64,000 bases of DNA. Origin: Sinomicrobium kalidii. GTDB lineage: Bacteria; Bacteroidota; Bacteroidia; Flavobacteriales; Flavobacteriaceae. Position numbers and translations under genes: made by a program. This document shows positions 19,101-28,111 of this stretch, in pieces. The stretch spans positions 1,860,001 to 1,924,000 of the forward strand of contig NZ_CP089211.1 in assembly GCF_021183825.1 (NCBI RefSeq), read 5' to 3'. The first letter of the stretch is position 1; each line of letters begins with the position of its first letter. The notes under the pieces are model-generated. The model saw only the letters and a program-made list of their open reading frames with translations, had not been told where the DNA came from and searched no databases.

Positions 19101-19322
19101 AACATTAGCTCCCGGGATCCCCAGGCCATCTTCCGATGAAACGACCTGCCCCCTTATCCTTATCTGCTGATCGGGAGACGAGCTCGTCACCGAAACCTTC
19201 CCCGGGCTTCCGTCTTCGTTAAAGTAATACAGGCTGCCGGCCAGGATCTCATTCGTGTTTCCCACACAGACCAGGTACAGCAGTAACATCTTTAACCACA
19301 TTCTTGGTAATAGTAGTTTCAT
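16110..19322 (-). CDS. SusC/RagA TonB-linked outer-membrane transporter (first pair, XusA position)
   Basis: A full-length SusC of 1070 residues and the first gene of the xylan operon, divergent from the hybrid sensor. After the signal peptide comes the N-terminal carboxypeptidase-regulatory-like domain (about 50-130: IRGQVVSSEDGLGIPGANV...FSYIGF). Then comes a TonB-box region DEVVVIGYGKQKKASVV near 135-150. The plug follows, with PLILVDGIERP and LKDASATAVYGVRGANGVILITTKRGKEG, and then the beta-barrel ending in YNLGVNFTF. It imports oligosaccharides using energy from TonB-ExbBD encoded elsewhere. The leader before the first ATG is part of an 833-bp intergenic region in which I could not find a clear TAnnTTTG promoter in its orientation. 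Confidence 0.95.
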   Translation of the reverse strand: MKLLLPRMWLKMLLLYLVCVGNTNEILAGSLYYFNEDGSPGKVSVTSSSPDQQIRIRGQVVSSEDGLGIPGANVVVKDVPGLGTVTDMDGKYEIEVPSTEVVLVFSYIGFVTVERSAGSGPEINITMTPDETQLDEVVVIGYGKQKKASVVAAVAQTKGEVLERAGGVSNIGAALTGNVPGVVTSASTGMPGEEDPEILIRGTSTWNNSSPLILVDGIERPMTSVDIGSVESISVLKDASATAVYGVRGANGVILITTKRGKEGKATIRARVNTTVKAPSKLPGKYDAYDALRIRNEVIENELGLSPNSWGDYLPQETIDKYRFPANPEEAERYPNVDWADTLFRDYTMSYNANVNVAGGSEFVKYFAGADFLREGDLMRQYDNSRGYDPGYGYNRLNVRSNLDFQLTNSTVFKVNLAGSYGVKKSPWGATGGEYSMWLAAYSTAPDVFLPRYSDGSWGYYAPNEGKAENSVLALAISGIQYRTTTRLTTDFTVDQDLGMLIKGLNFKGTFAFDNTFVEIDRGVNDLYNDTQRKWIDPETGEAIYKQSYDDSNRFDFQEGVKWSSSAGTVDNNATWRKLFYQLQLNYAVTLGEKHNITAMGLFNRNENATGSEIPHYREDWVFRTTYNWDNKYMIEYNGAYNGSEKFSKENRFAFFSSGGVGWMISGENFMQSLSFIDMLKVRASYGEIGDDNVFGRWLYMSQWAYGGRSRLGMNGVSAEQSPYVWYREASVGNPDVHWEKVKKTNIGVDFGFFNGFVEGSVDFFRDKRTDVLVSGGNRAIPSYFGTDAPVANLGRVTNQGYELDLKFNYSFNPDLNVWANFNMTHAKDKILYADDAALLPDYQKASGKQIGQAYSYVSNGYYDTWDDLYASTVHNTNDNQKLPGNYHIVDYNGDGVIDAYDNIPYGFSSTPQNTYNTTVGFNWKGLSGFVQFYGVNNVTRQVVLTSLSSQNHVVYDEGHYRSPDHPNSGTPMPRWLSTPSGYNSANRYMFDGSYLRLKNVEIAYTFDSDTKWVKSFGLQNVRVYANGNNLYVWTKMPDDRESNFAGTGWASQGAYPTVKRYNLGVNFTF

Positions 19323-20155
19323 AAATTAAAATTCCATTGGTTAGTAATTAAGGATTAAACAGACCGCCTGCAACGGGACACGGACCGTTTTTTGCCATTC
19401 GACATCAATAGGGTGTATACGCCACGAAAACGTTATAGTTTTTTAAGCCCTGTGGTTCATCTTCTTCCCTGTTCAATGAACCAAAAGACACCCTGAGACA
19501 TCATCCGGAAATATCAGGGACAAAAGGCCAAATAGGCTTTATATTAAAAATTGTAATAACTACACTTAATGAAGAAGGCAAAAAATTAACAGATCTAAAC
19601 ATGGTCGGCTGGTTATTGGTAACTTATTTTAGTGGTGTAAACAATGTAAAGCTTGTAGTGATCACAACTCAAAAATCACATTTCCGGTCCCGTGCAGTAC
19701 CTGTAAAACCGCTTTATTGGTTTTACCGTATTTTGGACAGGATAAAAGTATCACGAGAAGGAAAATAAGGGTATTCCGTAAGTTACAATTCCTTTTCGGT
19801 AGGTTACAACATTTTACAAAATGCCAATATATGTAGTATTTTACCTGCACAATATAAAGAACAGGCATCAAAAAGTGTTTGCCCGCTAAACTCTGCCATG
19901 TTTAAAAAAGTGGTTCCCCCTTCTGCTGCTCCCTATTGCTTTTCGTTATAAGATACCCGGATCATAAATTGAAAAAGCCATACATTCAATAATAACGCCT
20001 TGAAAAAACACACAATAAAATCATAATCCGTATTTTTTTATTTAAAAAATTGCGAATATTAAAAAATAAAAATACCTTGTAGTCATAAAAACTATATGAA
20101 ATATCATCCCTATTCCGAAAGTTATGGATGAAGTCTAAGCCCAGAATAATTATTT
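19323..20155. other. 833-bp divergent regulatory region between SusC and hybrid sensor
   Basis: No convincing gene. A 69-codon frame at 19662-19871 has no family features and is AT-rich non-coding sequence. The region must hold the operon promoter on the minus strand, the binding site for the AraC domain of the adjacent regulator, and the promoter of the regulator itself (annotated). Its length suggests a long SusC leader, which is common upstream of susC genes, but I see no stem-loop strong enough to claim a regulatory RNA. Confidence 0.6.
20049..20079 (+). promoter_or_regulatory. Possible promoter of the hybrid two-component regulator
   Basis: ATTG at 20049-20052 and TACCTTG at 20073-20079 are 20 bp apart, approximating the Bacteroidetes consensus TTTG ... 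TAnnTTTG with one deviation in each element. The start codon is at 20156. A weak match, supported mainly by location and spacing. Confidence 0.3.
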
Positions 20156-23100
20156 ATGGCAGCACATACAAAAATCAGGAGGCGTGAACCATTATCTTTT
20201 TCATCCTGCACCGGCAGGGTTCTTTTACGGAAGCTTGTCCCTGCCCTTTTGTTTTGTGTACAGACGGTATGGCCGCAATCCGGAAAATTGTATTCTACAG
20301 ATGCCGAGCTTTCCAGCAGCCTGATAAACCAGGTGTTCCAGGACTCCAGGGGAAGTATCTGGATACTCACGCAAGACGGGGTAAATTGTTATGACGGTGC
20401 CAAATTCAGAAAGTTCGAACATTCGGAAAACAATGCGTCTTCTCTTCTGCATAATTATGCCCGCGTGGTTTTTGAGGACAGTTCGGGGCGTCTTCTGTTC
20501 GGTTTCTTCGACGGGCTCCAGATCTACGATTACGACACACAATCCTTTAGACAAATCCCCTTATACACATGGGACAAGGTTGAGTTGCAGCCGCATGTGA
20601 CTTCCATCACCGAGCGGAAGAACGGAGATATCCTGATAGGCACTTCGGGGTTCGGAATATTTGTATTGAGTGAAGAAAGGGGGCTTCTTTCCGCTATCCA
20701 GAAGCCACAGCTGAGCAACTCGGGATTTATCCACAAACTTTTTGAAGACGATATGCAGAACTTGTGGATACTCAGCCAGGACCAGGGGCTTTTTAAAGTT
20801 TCCCCCAGCCGGGAAATACATCAGTTTTTCGATACCCGTCCCGGGGAAGGAGGCATTTCCGATATATGTCAGCACAGAAACGGGAATATTTATGCCAGTA
20901 ACCTCCATGACGGGCTGTTCGAATACGATAAAGGAACAAACTCCTTCAGCCCTGTAACAAAGCGGCTTCCTGTGAAAACACTATATGTCAACAGGGAAAA
21001 CGATATTCTGATCGGCACGGACGGCGAAGGTATCAGGTTATTCGACCCCGAAACCGGACAAATAAACGATCTGAACCCCGGCATCAACCGGTTTGATTTT
21101 TCAAAAACCAAAATCCATTCCATAACCGAGGACCAGGCGGGAAATCTATGGGTAGGCATCTACCAGAAAGGCGTGATGCTCATCCCGTATGCATCAAAAA
21201 ATTTCCGGTATATCGGTTATCAGTCAGCCAAGAACAACACCATCGGGTCCAATTGTGTGATGTCTGTGTTTAAAGACCATAAAGGAGTGGTCTGGGTCGG
21301 TACGGACGGAGATGGTCTATACGGCGTAACTCCGGACGGCAGGCAGCTGGCTCATTTTGCGCCACCGGGTGCTCCGGCTTCCATCATGACTATATATGAA
21401 GACTCGGAAAACCGGTTATGGGTGGGCTCCTACCTGGAAGGACTGGCCCGTGTAGACCGAAAAACGGGGATATTTCATTATGGTGCTAATTCGACTGAGC
21501 TGCCCGGGAATGTTTATGCCATTACGGAAGACCAGGATAAAAACCTGTGGATCGGCTCTATGGGAGGGGGATTATTTTTGCGGGACCCGATAACCGGCCG
21601 ATTCACCAATTACTGTAATTCCCCGAACGGGAAAACCGGGGATCATCTCAATAACAAGTGGATAAACTGCCTGTTGCATACGGGTGACAACAGGCTTTAT
21701 ATCGGCACCTATGACGGACTAAGCTGCCTCGACCTTGAGACAAAGTCGTTCCTAACTACATACGGCACCAACCACATACTCGGCCAAACCATTATCTATG
21801 CCCTGTACGAGGATAACAAAAAGAACCTTTGGATCGGAACTTCCGAAGGCTTGTACTGCAAACCCGAAGGTCGTGATGATCTGAAAAAATACACTGTGGC
21901 AAACGGCCTTCCCAGCAATTTTATCTGTGCCATTAAAGGAGATCGTGAAAATAAGCTGTGGATAAGCACACATCACGGAATTTCAAAATTCGACCCCAAA
22001 AAACAACAATTTTTCAATTACTATCTCCAGGACGGGCTCCAGGGCAATGAGTTCAGCAAAGGGGCCGCCCATTCGGGCCATTCCGGGCACCTCATCTTCG
22101 GAGGGACGAACGGCATAACACTTTTCTCCCCGGAGCTCATTACCGATGAAGAAAAAACACCCCGGGTCAAAATTACGGCCTGCTATGTAGAGAACAGGGA
22201 AGTCAGAAAAGGCATAAAATCGGGAGCCTATGATATTATAAGCCAAAATATTATGGAATCCGATACGATCAACCTGTCGCACCGCGACAATACTTTCAGC
22301 CTGGAACTTGCCACCACAAATTTTATTGCGCCCGAGAAAATCGTCTATCATTATTCGCTGAATCAGAATGAGTGGGTTAGCCTCAGAAGGGGAGTGAACA
22401 CCATTACATTCAATGACCTGCTTCCCGGAAACTATACCTTCAGGGTCAGGGCCGAAGAAAACAAGCTGTTCTCACCCCCCAGGGAGATCACTGTCGTTAT
22501 TCACCCGCCCTGGTATGCCACTGCAGGAGCAAAAACCGGTTATGCCGTTTTTATTGTACTTATGGGGCTTTTAATCTACAAGCAGATCCGCCAGCGCTAC
22601 AAAACCCGGGAAAAGATCAGGAAACAACAGTATGAAAACCAGGTAAACGAGGCAAAACTGCAGTTTTTTGTCAATATTTCCCATGAAATAAAAACACCTA
22701 TATCACTTATCATCAATCCGGTGAATAAGCTCATCCGCCAGGACAGCAGCAAGGAACGGCAAAAAACATACAAGACCATACAGCGAAATTCGGAGCGTAT
22801 CCTCCGTTTGACCAACCAGTTGATTGACGTGCGGAAAATGGACAAAGGACAGATATCCCTGAACTTTCAAAAAACGGAGATCATCGGCTTTATTCAAAAG
22901 GTGTGTACCCTCTTCAAAGATCAGGTACGATCCAAGAACATCCTTTTTGAATTCAAACACGATATGGATCTCCTCTATATGTATATCGATCCCGGGTATT
23001 TTGACAAGGTCATTCAAAACGTTCTTTCCAATGCCTTTAAATTCACGCCGCACCACGGTTCAATCTGCATAAAACTGGAAAAAAGGTCCGATAAGGGTGA

Positions 23101-24244
23101 AGACCGTGTGCGAATAACCGTAAGTGACAGCGGAACCGGCATAAAGCCCGGGGAAACGGAACGTATATTCAACCGTTTTTACCAGGACCCGGATAACACG
23201 ACCGTAGAAGGGACGGGAATAGGCCTGCACTTTACGCGCTCCATCGTTTCCCTGCATCATGGCAGGATCTGGGCAGAAAACAACAGTACTCCGGGAGAAA
23301 AGGGAGCGGTTTTTATCATGGAGATCCCTCTGGAAGCGCATTATTTCAAGCTTCCTTCCTCGCCTGCCCGAGAAGTATCCTTATGTGATTACCAGCCAAA
23401 AAGAGAGCCGTACATCACTCACTTTTCCCGGGAAACGGATGAAAATGATGTGGCAAGATCAAAGACCAGGTACAGTATTCTTATTGTAGATGACGATAAA
23501 GATATCCGTAATTACCTCCGCAAAGAGCTTGCCTCCCTGTATCATGTTGCCGAATGCAGCAATGGCAAGGAGGCGCTTGCCCGTATCCTGCAAAAAAATC
23601 CGGACCTGGTCATTAGCGACATAAAAATGCCCGAAACCGACGGGATCACCCTGTGCAAAAAGATCAAACAGAACGTCAATATAAATCATATCCCGGTGAT
23701 CCTGCTTACTGCAAGAACGACCGTAAACGACAATATCAAAGGATTGTCCATGGGCGCCGATGTGTATCTCTCCAAGCCCTTTAATATCGAGATACTTAAA
23801 AAGACGGTCCATAACCTCATAAAAAACAGGGAATTGCTTAAAAACATATTCAGCGGGAACCAGATCAAGGAGAGCCATCTTTATAAGATCAATATCAAAT
23901 CGGCAGACGAGAAACTATTGCAAAAGGCCACGCAATTCATCAATGACAATATCGACAACCCGGAACTCAACGTGGAGATGATGGCGGCAGAGATCGGTAT
24001 CAGCCGGGTACATTTATTCAGGAAACTAAAGGAGCTTACCAATCAGTCTCCCCGCGATTTCATCAAAAACATCCGTCTGAAACAGGCCGGGGAACTACTG
24101 ACCTCCAAAAAACTGAGCATTACGGAAGTGGCTTATGCCACAGGGTTTTCAAACGTTTCCAAATTCTCTTCCGGCTTCAAGGAGTTCTATGGCATGCCTC
24201 CTTCCGCCTATAAAGGCCGGACGGAAACCGTTAAGAATGTTTAA
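20156..24244 (+). CDS. Hybrid two-component system regulator of the xylan locus (periplasmic sensor, kinase, receiver, AraC)
   Basis: One polypeptide of 1362 residues holds a complete signalling chain. After an N-terminal hydrophobic signal, residues about 45-690 carry repeated Reg_prop propeller motifs (GSIWILTQDGVNCYDG, NLWVGIYQKGVML, NLWIGSMGGGLF, NLWIGTSEGLY) forming the periplasmic sensor. A Y_Y_Y domain (about 700-785) and a transmembrane helix (about 788-806) follow. The cytoplasmic part has a histidine kinase (SHEIKTPISL with the phospho-acceptor His near 842; NVLSNAFKFTP). Next is a receiver (ILIVDDDKDIRNY; SDIKMPETDG with Asp near 1155) and a C-terminal AraC helix-turn-helix (LNVEMMAAEIGISRVHLFRKL). 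In known systems of this type the sensor binds an oligosaccharide in the periplasm and the AraC domain turns on the adjacent locus. Divergence from SusC makes it the local regulator; the ligand is presumably a xylo-oligosaccharide. Confidence 0.96.
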   Translation: MAAHTKIRRREPLSFSSCTGRVLLRKLVPALLFCVQTVWPQSGKLYSTDAELSSSLINQVFQDSRGSIWILTQDGVNCYDGAKFRKFEHSENNASSLLHNYARVVFEDSSGRLLFGFFDGLQIYDYDTQSFRQIPLYTWDKVELQPHVTSITERKNGDILIGTSGFGIFVLSEERGLLSAIQKPQLSNSGFIHKLFEDDMQNLWILSQDQGLFKVSPSREIHQFFDTRPGEGGISDICQHRNGNIYASNLHDGLFEYDKGTNSFSPVTKRLPVKTLYVNRENDILIGTDGEGIRLFDPETGQINDLNPGINRFDFSKTKIHSITEDQAGNLWVGIYQKGVMLIPYASKNFRYIGYQSAKNNTIGSNCVMSVFKDHKGVVWVGTDGDGLYGVTPDGRQLAHFAPPGAPASIMTIYEDSENRLWVGSYLEGLARVDRKTGIFHYGANSTELPGNVYAITEDQDKNLWIGSMGGGLFLRDPITGRFTNYCNSPNGKTGDHLNNKWINCLLHTGDNRLYIGTYDGLSCLDLETKSFLTTYGTNHILGQTIIYALYEDNKKNLWIGTSEGLYCKPEGRDDLKKYTVANGLPSNFICAIKGDRENKLWISTHHGISKFDPKKQQFFNYYLQDGLQGNEFSKGAAHSGHSGHLIFGGTNGITLFSPELITDEEKTPRVKITACYVENREVRKGIKSGAYDIISQNIMESDTINLSHRDNTFSLELATTNFIAPEKIVYHYSLNQNEWVSLRRGVNTITFNDLLPGNYTFRVRAEENKLFSPPREITVVIHPPWYATAGAKTGYAVFIVLMGLLIYKQIRQRYKTREKIRKQQYENQVNEAKLQFFVNISHEIKTPISLIINPVNKLIRQDSSKERQKTYKTIQRNSERILRLTNQLIDVRKMDKGQISLNFQKTEIIGFIQKVCTLFKDQVRSKNILFEFKHDMDLLYMYIDPGYFDKVIQNVLSNAFKFTPHHGSICIKLEKRSDKGEDRVRITVSDSGTGIKPGETERIFNRFYQDPDNTTVEGTGIGLHFTRSIVSLHHGRIWAENNSTPGEKGAVFIMEIPLEAHYFKLPSSPAREVSLCDYQPKREPYITHFSRETDENDVARSKTRYSILIVDDDKDIRNYLRKELASLYHVAECSNGKEALARILQKNPDLVISDIKMPETDGITLCKKIKQNVNINHIPVILLTARTTVNDNIKGLSMGADVYLSKPFNIEILKKTVHNLIKNRELLKNIFSGNQIKESHLYKINIKSADEKLLQKATQFINDNIDNPELNVEMMAAEIGISRVHLFRKLKELTNQSPRDFIKNIRLKQAGELLTSKKLSITEVAYATGFSNVSKFSSGFKEFYGMPPSAYKGRTETVKNV

Positions 24245-24267
24245 CTTTATCACCCTTGGCCCGCCGA

Positions 24268-26691
24268 TTAGCTGCGTTTTAATTTTAACCGGGCATCCAG
24301 GGCGTACGAATGTCCTTTTTCGGTTTTAAATTTTATACGCTGACCTTTGTAATGTAAGTTGCATTCGTTCCCGGATCCGGAAAAAACCTCAACCCCTGTC
24401 AACATACCGTTTTTCCAGGATACGGACAGTTCAAAGCCTCCCCTGGCACGAATCCCTTTTATTGATCCCGAAGGCCATGCATCGGGCAGGGCGGGCAAAA
24501 GGCGGATCTCCTCTTCATCCGACTGCATGAGCATCTCAATAACTCCTGCCGCGCCCCCGAAATTTCCATCGATCTGAAACGGCGGGTGGGCGTCCAGCAG
24601 GTTCGGGTAGGTGCCCCCTCCTCCACCGTAATTCGTTTTTCGCGCACCGTCGGGTGCTACATAGGTCAGCAGTTGCCGGAACAGTTTATAGGCGCGGTTG
24701 CCGTCCCAAAGCCTGGCCCACAGGTTAATGCGCCAGCCCTTTGACCATCCTGTGGTCTCATCGCCCCTGATCTCAAGGGTTTTACGGCAGGCATCCGCTA
24801 GTTCAGGCGTTTTTTCCGGGTTTATCTGCTGTCCCGGGTATAGGCCGAATAAATGGGATTGATGACGGTGTTGCGGCTCCGCGTCTTCCCAGTCGTGATA
24901 CCATTCCTGCAGGTTTCCCTTTTTTCCGGTTTTATAGGGATACATCCGGTTCATGGCGGTTTTCAGGCTATCCCTGAACTCCATATCCGAACCGAGCTCT
25001 TCCGATGCCTTTATGACCTGGGCAAAGCACTCCCTGATCATGGCGAGGTCGGAAGTGGCTCCATAGAGTGTTGCCCCCTTAAAGCCATCCGGCGTAAGAT
25101 ATACATTCTCCGGGGATGTGGACGGTGAAGTGACCAGGTAGCCCTGTTTATCCTCCACGAGCCACGCCAGGCAGAATTCCGCTGCACCCTTCATCAGCGG
25201 GTAGGCATATTCCTTTAAAAAATTCCGGTCCCCCGTGTATAGATAATGGTCCCAGAGATGGGTCACGGCCCAGGTCCCTCCCATATTCCAACATGCCCAT
25301 ACCGGTTCTCCCTTCCCGAAGTCGCCTACAGGGTTGCTCATGGCCCAGATATCCGAATTATGGCACGCGGCCCATCCCTGATCCACCCCGTAAAATGTCT
25401 TTGCCGTGACTTTCCCGGTCCGGGCAAGGTTGCCGATAAACGACAGGAAAGGATCGTGCATTTCGGTGAGGTTGGCAGATTCCGCCAGCCAGTAATTTTC
25501 CTCCGCGTTAATATTCATCGTGTAGTTACTGCTCCAGGGCGGCCGTATATGGGGGTTCCATATCCCCTGTAAATTCGCAGGTACTCCCCGGGTCCTGGAA
25601 CTCGATATCAGCAGATAGCGGCCGTATTGAAAATAAAGTGTTTCAAGGGCTTTGTCTTCCGCCCCGGAAGTATATCGTTTTAATCGTTCATCGGTAGGTA
25701 AGCCGGGAGTTTCACTTCCTTCCAGGTTTAGCGTCACCCGCTTAAAAAAGGACTGGTAATCCTGCAGATGTTCCTGCTTTAGAGCCCGATAGCTTTTTGC
25801 AGAAGCATCGGCAAGTTGTTTTTGTGCAATGGCTTTATGATCAACTCCCTCTTTTGCCGGGTCTTTATCAAAACCGTTGAAACTGGTGGCCATGGACACC
25901 AACACTATCGCCTCATCGGCATTTTTTACCTGTATGGTACTGTCTGTTACTTTTACGGTACCGCCCCTGTTCACTACCTTAAAATAAGTTGAAAAACGAG
26001 TACCGCGGTCTTTATCGAAACGAACGGGGTTTTCATCGGGCCAGTAATTCGGGCTTGTGTGGTATGGGGCATAACCGTTTACCTTCAATACTCCCGTACT
26101 GCCCGTACTTTCGTATTTGAGCAGGCTTTGGAATTTCACATCAAAACTCAAAGCCCCTTTTTTACTGCCTGACAGCCTGACGACCATTACCTTATCCGGG
26201 TGGGAAACAAAGTATTCGCGGGTGTAACGGATTCCGTTCAGGTTATATCTCACCCGCGAGACCGCCCGGTCTATATCCAGTTCCCTACGGTAATTCTCAG
26301 CATCTCCCTGATGCCTGAAATCAATGTACATGGTCCCCAGAGGAGCATAGGACTGGGAAAACTTTCCCTGGATTTTTCTGTTCAGCCGCTCTGCCCGCCG
26401 GTAGTCTTCCGCTTTCAGCGCTTCGCGGATCTCCGGGATATGTTTATGCGCTTCCGGGTTCATATAAAGGTCCACCGGTTCGCCGGACCACAGGGTGGCA
26501 TCGTTCAGGTATATCTTTTCGGATTGGACCCCACCAAAAACAGACGCCCCGTGCTTTCCGTTTCCCAGAACAAGTGTTTCTTCGAAATGGGTCGCCGGCC
26601 GGTCGTACCACAAGACCATATCCGGTTGTGAAAAGGCCATCCCCGGGCCAAGCAATATAATGGGAAGCAGAAGTTTTAGAACGCGAATCAT
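24268..26691 (-). CDS. GH95 alpha-L-fucosidase / alpha-L-galactosidase
   Basis: An 807-residue secreted enzyme of family GH95 with signal peptide MIRVLKLLLPIILLGPGMAFSQ. Family hallmarks are the N-terminal beta-sandwich (PLGNGKHGASVFGG-like VLGNGKHGAS; LNDATLWSGEP), the helical catalytic barrel with YTMNINAEENYW (the Asn-x-Asn base motif), and QIDGNFGGAAGVIEML near the C-terminus. GH95 enzymes act on terminal alpha-L-fucose or alpha-L-galactose. In xylan loci for cereal glucuronoarabinoxylan a GH95 removes L-galactose, which is the more likely role here because nothing else suggests fucosylated substrates. It is the last gene of the side-chain operon and converges on the regulator with a 23-bp gap. 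Confidence 0.88.
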   Translation of the reverse strand: MIRVLKLLLPIILLGPGMAFSQPDMVLWYDRPATHFEETLVLGNGKHGASVFGGVQSEKIYLNDATLWSGEPVDLYMNPEAHKHIPEIREALKAEDYRRAERLNRKIQGKFSQSYAPLGTMYIDFRHQGDAENYRRELDIDRAVSRVRYNLNGIRYTREYFVSHPDKVMVVRLSGSKKGALSFDVKFQSLLKYESTGSTGVLKVNGYAPYHTSPNYWPDENPVRFDKDRGTRFSTYFKVVNRGGTVKVTDSTIQVKNADEAIVLVSMATSFNGFDKDPAKEGVDHKAIAQKQLADASAKSYRALKQEHLQDYQSFFKRVTLNLEGSETPGLPTDERLKRYTSGAEDKALETLYFQYGRYLLISSSRTRGVPANLQGIWNPHIRPPWSSNYTMNINAEENYWLAESANLTEMHDPFLSFIGNLARTGKVTAKTFYGVDQGWAACHNSDIWAMSNPVGDFGKGEPVWACWNMGGTWAVTHLWDHYLYTGDRNFLKEYAYPLMKGAAEFCLAWLVEDKQGYLVTSPSTSPENVYLTPDGFKGATLYGATSDLAMIRECFAQVIKASEELGSDMEFRDSLKTAMNRMYPYKTGKKGNLQEWYHDWEDAEPQHRHQSHLFGLYPGQQINPEKTPELADACRKTLEIRGDETTGWSKGWRINLWARLWDGNRAYKLFRQLLTYVAPDGARKTNYGGGGGTYPNLLDAHPPFQIDGNFGGAAGVIEMLMQSDEEEIRLLPALPDAWPSGSIKGIRARGGFELSVSWKNGMLTGVEVFSGSGNECNLHYKGQRIKFKTEKGHSYALDARLKLKRS

Positions 26692-26730
26692 TTTTTACGT
26701 ATTATATATTTATTTTCCGGACTACCACAA

Positions 26731-28098
26731 CTACTCCGAAAATTTCCAATAATCAAAATACAAAATTTTACTTGATGCTTTTCCCTTGAAGACAAAATAT
26801 ACATCATGTACACCTTTTACGTTTTCCACATGAGTTGATACCAGCGCCCATCTGTCATCTCCGCCCGTAAGGGGAACATCCACCGTTCCTAACAGCTTCC
26901 CGTCAAGGCTGTCCACCCTGATCTCCATACGTACCTGCCCGTTATGAACGGTTCCCGTTCTCGCCGTAAATCCTGAGGGGCCTGTTTCCCTGAAGTCCAC
27001 ATCCCTGACCTTGATATAGGCATTGTTCTGCATGGCTGTTATAAAAACACCTACCACATCATTTTCCATGGATTTGACACCTTCGGACCAGGCTATGGTT
27101 TCTGCTTCGGTCTTGATATAAGGGTTAAGGGTTTTCAAACTTTTTTCTATACCGTCGGTCATTTTCATTTGTACTATAGAACCATCTTTTTCGAATTCCG
27201 CTTTTTCAACCGCAACAGAACGTGTAAATCCGCTTCCGCCGGGCAAAGCGCCATTGTGATAAAAAAAGTATGTATTTCCTTTGAAATCCACAACACCGGG
27301 ATGGTTTGTAAAAGCCCCGCCTTCAGTTGGCATTACCACTCCCCTGTATTTCCAGGGGCCTGTTACACTATTAGCGGTAGCATATCCGATATGTTCGGGC
27401 AATGGGCCCGCTGCAAAAAACATATAGTACAGCCCGTTGCGTTTATACAACCAGGGGCCCTCCTCATAAGTGGTAGGCCTGCGGGGGTTTTCCTCCCCTT
27501 CCCGCTTTCCGAAGGATTCTACCGTATTGGGAAACTGCTCTATTTCCCCTTGAATGGAGATCATATCCTCGTTCAGTTTGACATAATAACAGACCGGGTT
27601 TCCCCACATCAGGTAAGCCTGGCCATCGTCATCCACAAAAACAGTAGGGTCGATATCAGCCATACTATTGCTGATCAGAGGTTTGTCCAAAGGATCAATA
27701 AAAGGGCCATAAGGGCTGTCTGCCACCGCTACTCCTATACCGTTTTTATTGTCCCTGTCGGTAACCGGCACATACATATAGAATTTGCCATCCCGCTCAA
27801 TGCACTGCGGAGCCCAGGCATTCATCTTGCCCCAGCTAAAGTCCTTATAGGACAGGACTGCCCCATGATCTGTCCAGTTGACCATATCTTCGGTAGTGTA
27901 CAGCCTCCAGTCATTCATGGTAAACCAGGTGGATCCGTCTTCGTCGTGAGAGGTATAAAGATAGAGCTTGTCATGATATACCATCGGAGCGGGATCGGCC
28001 GTATAACTGGTCTGAATAATGGGGTTTTGAGCATTAGCCAAACCACAATGCACAATGAATAGTATGAAAGCGGTGATTTTTTTATAGCTGAATTCCAT
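26731..28098 (-). CDS. GH43 with C-terminal CBM6 (arabinoxylan arabinofuranohydrolase-like)
   Basis: A secreted protein of 455 residues. The GH43 propeller covers about 25-310, with the general base Asp35 in [10 protein letters not shown], pKa modulator in [14 protein letters not shown], and acid Glu in [13 protein letters not shown]-terminal beta-sandwich (about 320-455; [11 protein letters not shown] ... [10 protein letters not shown] ... LYFDYWKF) is a CBM6, a module that often binds xylan chains. GH43-CBM6 enzymes typically release alpha-L-arabinofuranose from arabinoxylan. The gene begins 13 bp after the GH97 stop, so the two are co-transcribed. Activity on mono- versus di-substituted xylose cannot be determined. 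Confidence 0.9.
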   Translation of the reverse strand: MEFSYKKITAFILFIVHCGLANAQNPIIQTSYTADPAPMVYHDKLYLYTSHDEDGSTWFTMNDWRLYTTEDMVNWTDHGAVLSYKDFSWGKMNAWAPQCIERDGKFYMYVPVTDRDNKNGIGVAVADSPYGPFIDPLDKPLISNSMADIDPTVFVDDDGQAYLMWGNPVCYYVKLNEDMISIQGEIEQFPNTVESFGKREGEENPRRPTTYEEGPWLYKRNGLYYMFFAAGPLPEHIGYATANSVTGPWKYRGVVMPTEGGAFTNHPGVVDFKGNTYFFYHNGALPGGSGFTRSVAVEKAEFEKDGSIVQMKMTDGIEKSLKTLNPYIKTEAETIAWSEGVKSMENDVVGVFITAMQNNAYIKVRDVDFRETGPSGFTARTGTVHNGQVRMEIRVDSLDGKLLGTVDVPLTGGDDRWALVSTHVENVKGVHDVYFVFKGKASSKILYFDYWKFSE

Positions 28099-28111
28099 GG
28101 ATCTCCGGTTT

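Noticed and set aside
19662..19871. A 69-codon minus-strand frame between the regulator and SusC
   Set aside because: No family features, unusual composition and no upstream signal; AT-rich control region produces such frames by chance.
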